64,000 nucleotides of DNA, taken from AP-15 sp963790875. Its GTDB lineage: Bacteria; Pseudomonadota; Alphaproteobacteria; ATCC43930; CGMCC-115725. The translations under genes were made by a program, and so were the position numbers. Numbering within the stretch: position 1 is the first letter of the stretch; each line of letters starts with the position of its first letter. The stretch lies in NCBI GenBank assembly GCA_963790875.1, contig CAWBQT010000002.1:62001-126000 (forward strand), read 5' to 3'. Shown here piece by piece: positions 62,907 to 64,000 of the stretch. The notes under the pieces are model-generated. The model did not search any database. It saw only the letters and a list, made by a program, of their open reading frames with translations, and was not told where the DNA came from.

Positions 62907-64000
62907 ATGACCGAAGTTCGCCGAGAAACCGACAGCCTGGGCATGGTCGAGGTGCCTGCCGACAAGCTGTGGGGGGCGCAAACGCAGCGTTCGCTCGAGC
63001 ATTTCAGCATCGGCCGGGATCTGATCCCGCGCGAGATGATCACTGCCTACGCAACGCTGAAGAAGGCGGCGGCCAATGCCAACCATGACGGCAGGCGGCT
63101 AGATGACAAGGCGCACCGGCTGATCGTGCAGGTCTGCGACGAGATCCTGGCCGGGCAGCATCGCGACATGTTTCCGCTGCATGTGTGGATGACAGGCAGC
63201 GGCACGCAATTCAACATGAACGTCAACGAGGTGATTTCCAACCGCTGCTGCCAGCTCGCCGGCACCGCGCTCGGCAGCAAGACGCCGGTGCACCCCAACG
63301 ACCATGTCAACATGTCGCAATCGTCGAACAACTCGTTCCCCTCGGCGATGCATATTGCCGCCGCGGTGAATGTGACGGGGCGGCTGGTACCGGCCGTCAC
63401 CGGCCTGCGCGACGCGATCGCGGCGAAGGCCGAGGAATGGAAGGACATCGTCAAGATCGGCCGCACCCACATGCAGGACGCGACCCCGATCACGCTGGGC
63501 CAGGAATGGTCGGGCTACACCGGCATGCTCGGCGACAATGGGGAGCGGATCGAGGACGCGCTGAAGGGCGTGTACCGGCTGGCGCTCGGCGGTACCGCGG
63601 TCGGTACCGGCATCAATGCCGCCCCCGACTTCGCCGCCGCGGCGACAGCAGAGATCGCGAAGCTCACCGGGTTGCCGTTTGTCAGCGCCCCGAACAAATT
63701 CACCGTGCAAGGCGCGCATGATGCGCTGGTGCAGCTGTCCGGGACATTCCGCACGCTGGCGGTGTCGCTCTACAAGATCGGCAATGACATCCGCCTGATG
63801 TCTTGCGGCCCGCGGGCCGGGTTTGCGGAGTTGGAGATCCCGGAAAACGAGCCTGGCTCCTCGATCATGCCGGGCAAGGTGAACCCGACCCAAGCTGAGG
63901 CGCTGACGATGATCGCCGTCCAGGTGATGGCCAACGACGTGGCGGTCGGCTTTGGCGGCGCCGGCGGCTATCTGGAGATGAACGTCTATAAGCCGCTGAT
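62907..64000 (+). CDS. fumC: Class II fumarate hydratase (partial, runs off right edge)
   Basis: 365 codons to the edge, about four fifths of the usual 460. MTEVRRETDSLGMVEVPADKLWGAQTQRSLEHF, HVWMTGSGTQFNMNVNEVISNR, HPNDHVNMSQSSNNSFPSAMH, KIGRTHMQDATPITLGQEWSGY and the catalytic loop GSSIMPGKVNPTQAE. Hydrates fumarate to malate; with malic enzyme it converts fumarate to pyruvate. ATG 62907 follows GGGAGGATCC. Confidence 0.96.
   Translation, partial: MTEVRRETDSLGMVEVPADKLWGAQTQRSLEHFSIGRDLIPREMITAYATLKKAAANANHDGRRLDDKAHRLIVQVCDEILAGQHRDMFPLHVWMTGSGTQFNMNVNEVISNRCCQLAGTALGSKTPVHPNDHVNMSQSSNNSFPSAMHIAAAVNVTGRLVPAVTGLRDAIAAKAEEWKDIVKIGRTHMQDATPITLGQEWSGYTGMLGDNGERIEDALKGVYRLALGGTAVGTGINAAPDFAAAATAEIAKLTGLPFVSAPNKFTVQGAHDALVQLSGTFRTLAVSLYKIGNDIRLMSCGPRAGFAELEIPENEPGSSIMPGKVNPTQAEALTMIAVQVMANDVAVGFGGAGGYLEMNVYKPL

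Overview
GC-rich chromosomal DNA from an alphaproteobacterium, most likely Rhodospirillales-like. This rests on the gene families and on a conserved order (rplU-rpmA-obgE-proB-proA-nadD-rsfS-rlmH-gpmI-ctpA); I could not run a taxonomic search. No rRNA, tRNA, CRISPR array, prophage or intact transposase was seen.

Layout. 1-12.6 kb, mixed genes: a PLP-dependent lyase running off the left edge, a DUF6134-type secreted protein, a GrdB-like reductase with an in-frame UGA that looks like selenocysteine, a lipoprotein lytic transglycosylase with five Cys-containing repeats, an acyl-CoA ligase, two small unknown genes behind a consensus promoter, a frameshifted ketopantoate-reductase-like gene, an SDR protein, a TPR protein and a Tat-exported GH10 xylanase. 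12.7-18 kb: pqqABCDE followed by a small Cys-rich protein, a zinc metallohydrolase and a SoxYZ-like carrier (the quinoprotein relay set), so a PQQ dehydrogenase is expected elsewhere. 18.2-29.9 kb: two MFS transporters, cupin, several alpha/beta hydrolases, LLM flavin oxidoreductase, VOC protein, dodecin, ArsC-like protein, quinone oxidoreductase, pirin and a sulfatase relic. 30-39 kb: the conserved housekeeping operon, with NadD and RsfS in one reading frame and a frameshift in gpmI. 38.9-44.1 kb: ribokinase, cysteine hydrolase, HpcH/HpaI aldolase, an acyltransferase relic, alpha/beta hydrolase and a purM with an internal amber codon.

44.8-64 kb is a respiration and organic-acid block: FdhF/YdeP-type molybdopterin oxidoreductase and fdhD, a short cytochrome bd oxidase (cydAB), quinone-linked pyruvate dehydrogenase (poxB), an sdhE/sdhA relic with a local inversion, sdhB, lutABC, two malic enzymes (the first broken by about ten frame changes), NDH-2 and fumC (running off the right edge). 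Together they would feed electrons from formate, pyruvate, lactate, malate and NADH to quinone and on to oxidase bd. Several members are broken. Most frame changes have the same sense (one base too many), so assembly error must be weighed against real decay.

Best leads: the candidate selenoprotein with a SECIS-like hairpin 11 nt after its UGA (2496-3422, minus strand), the inverted sdhE/sdhA junction (52.2-52.35 kb), the purM amber codon, and the repeat region of the transglycosylase.
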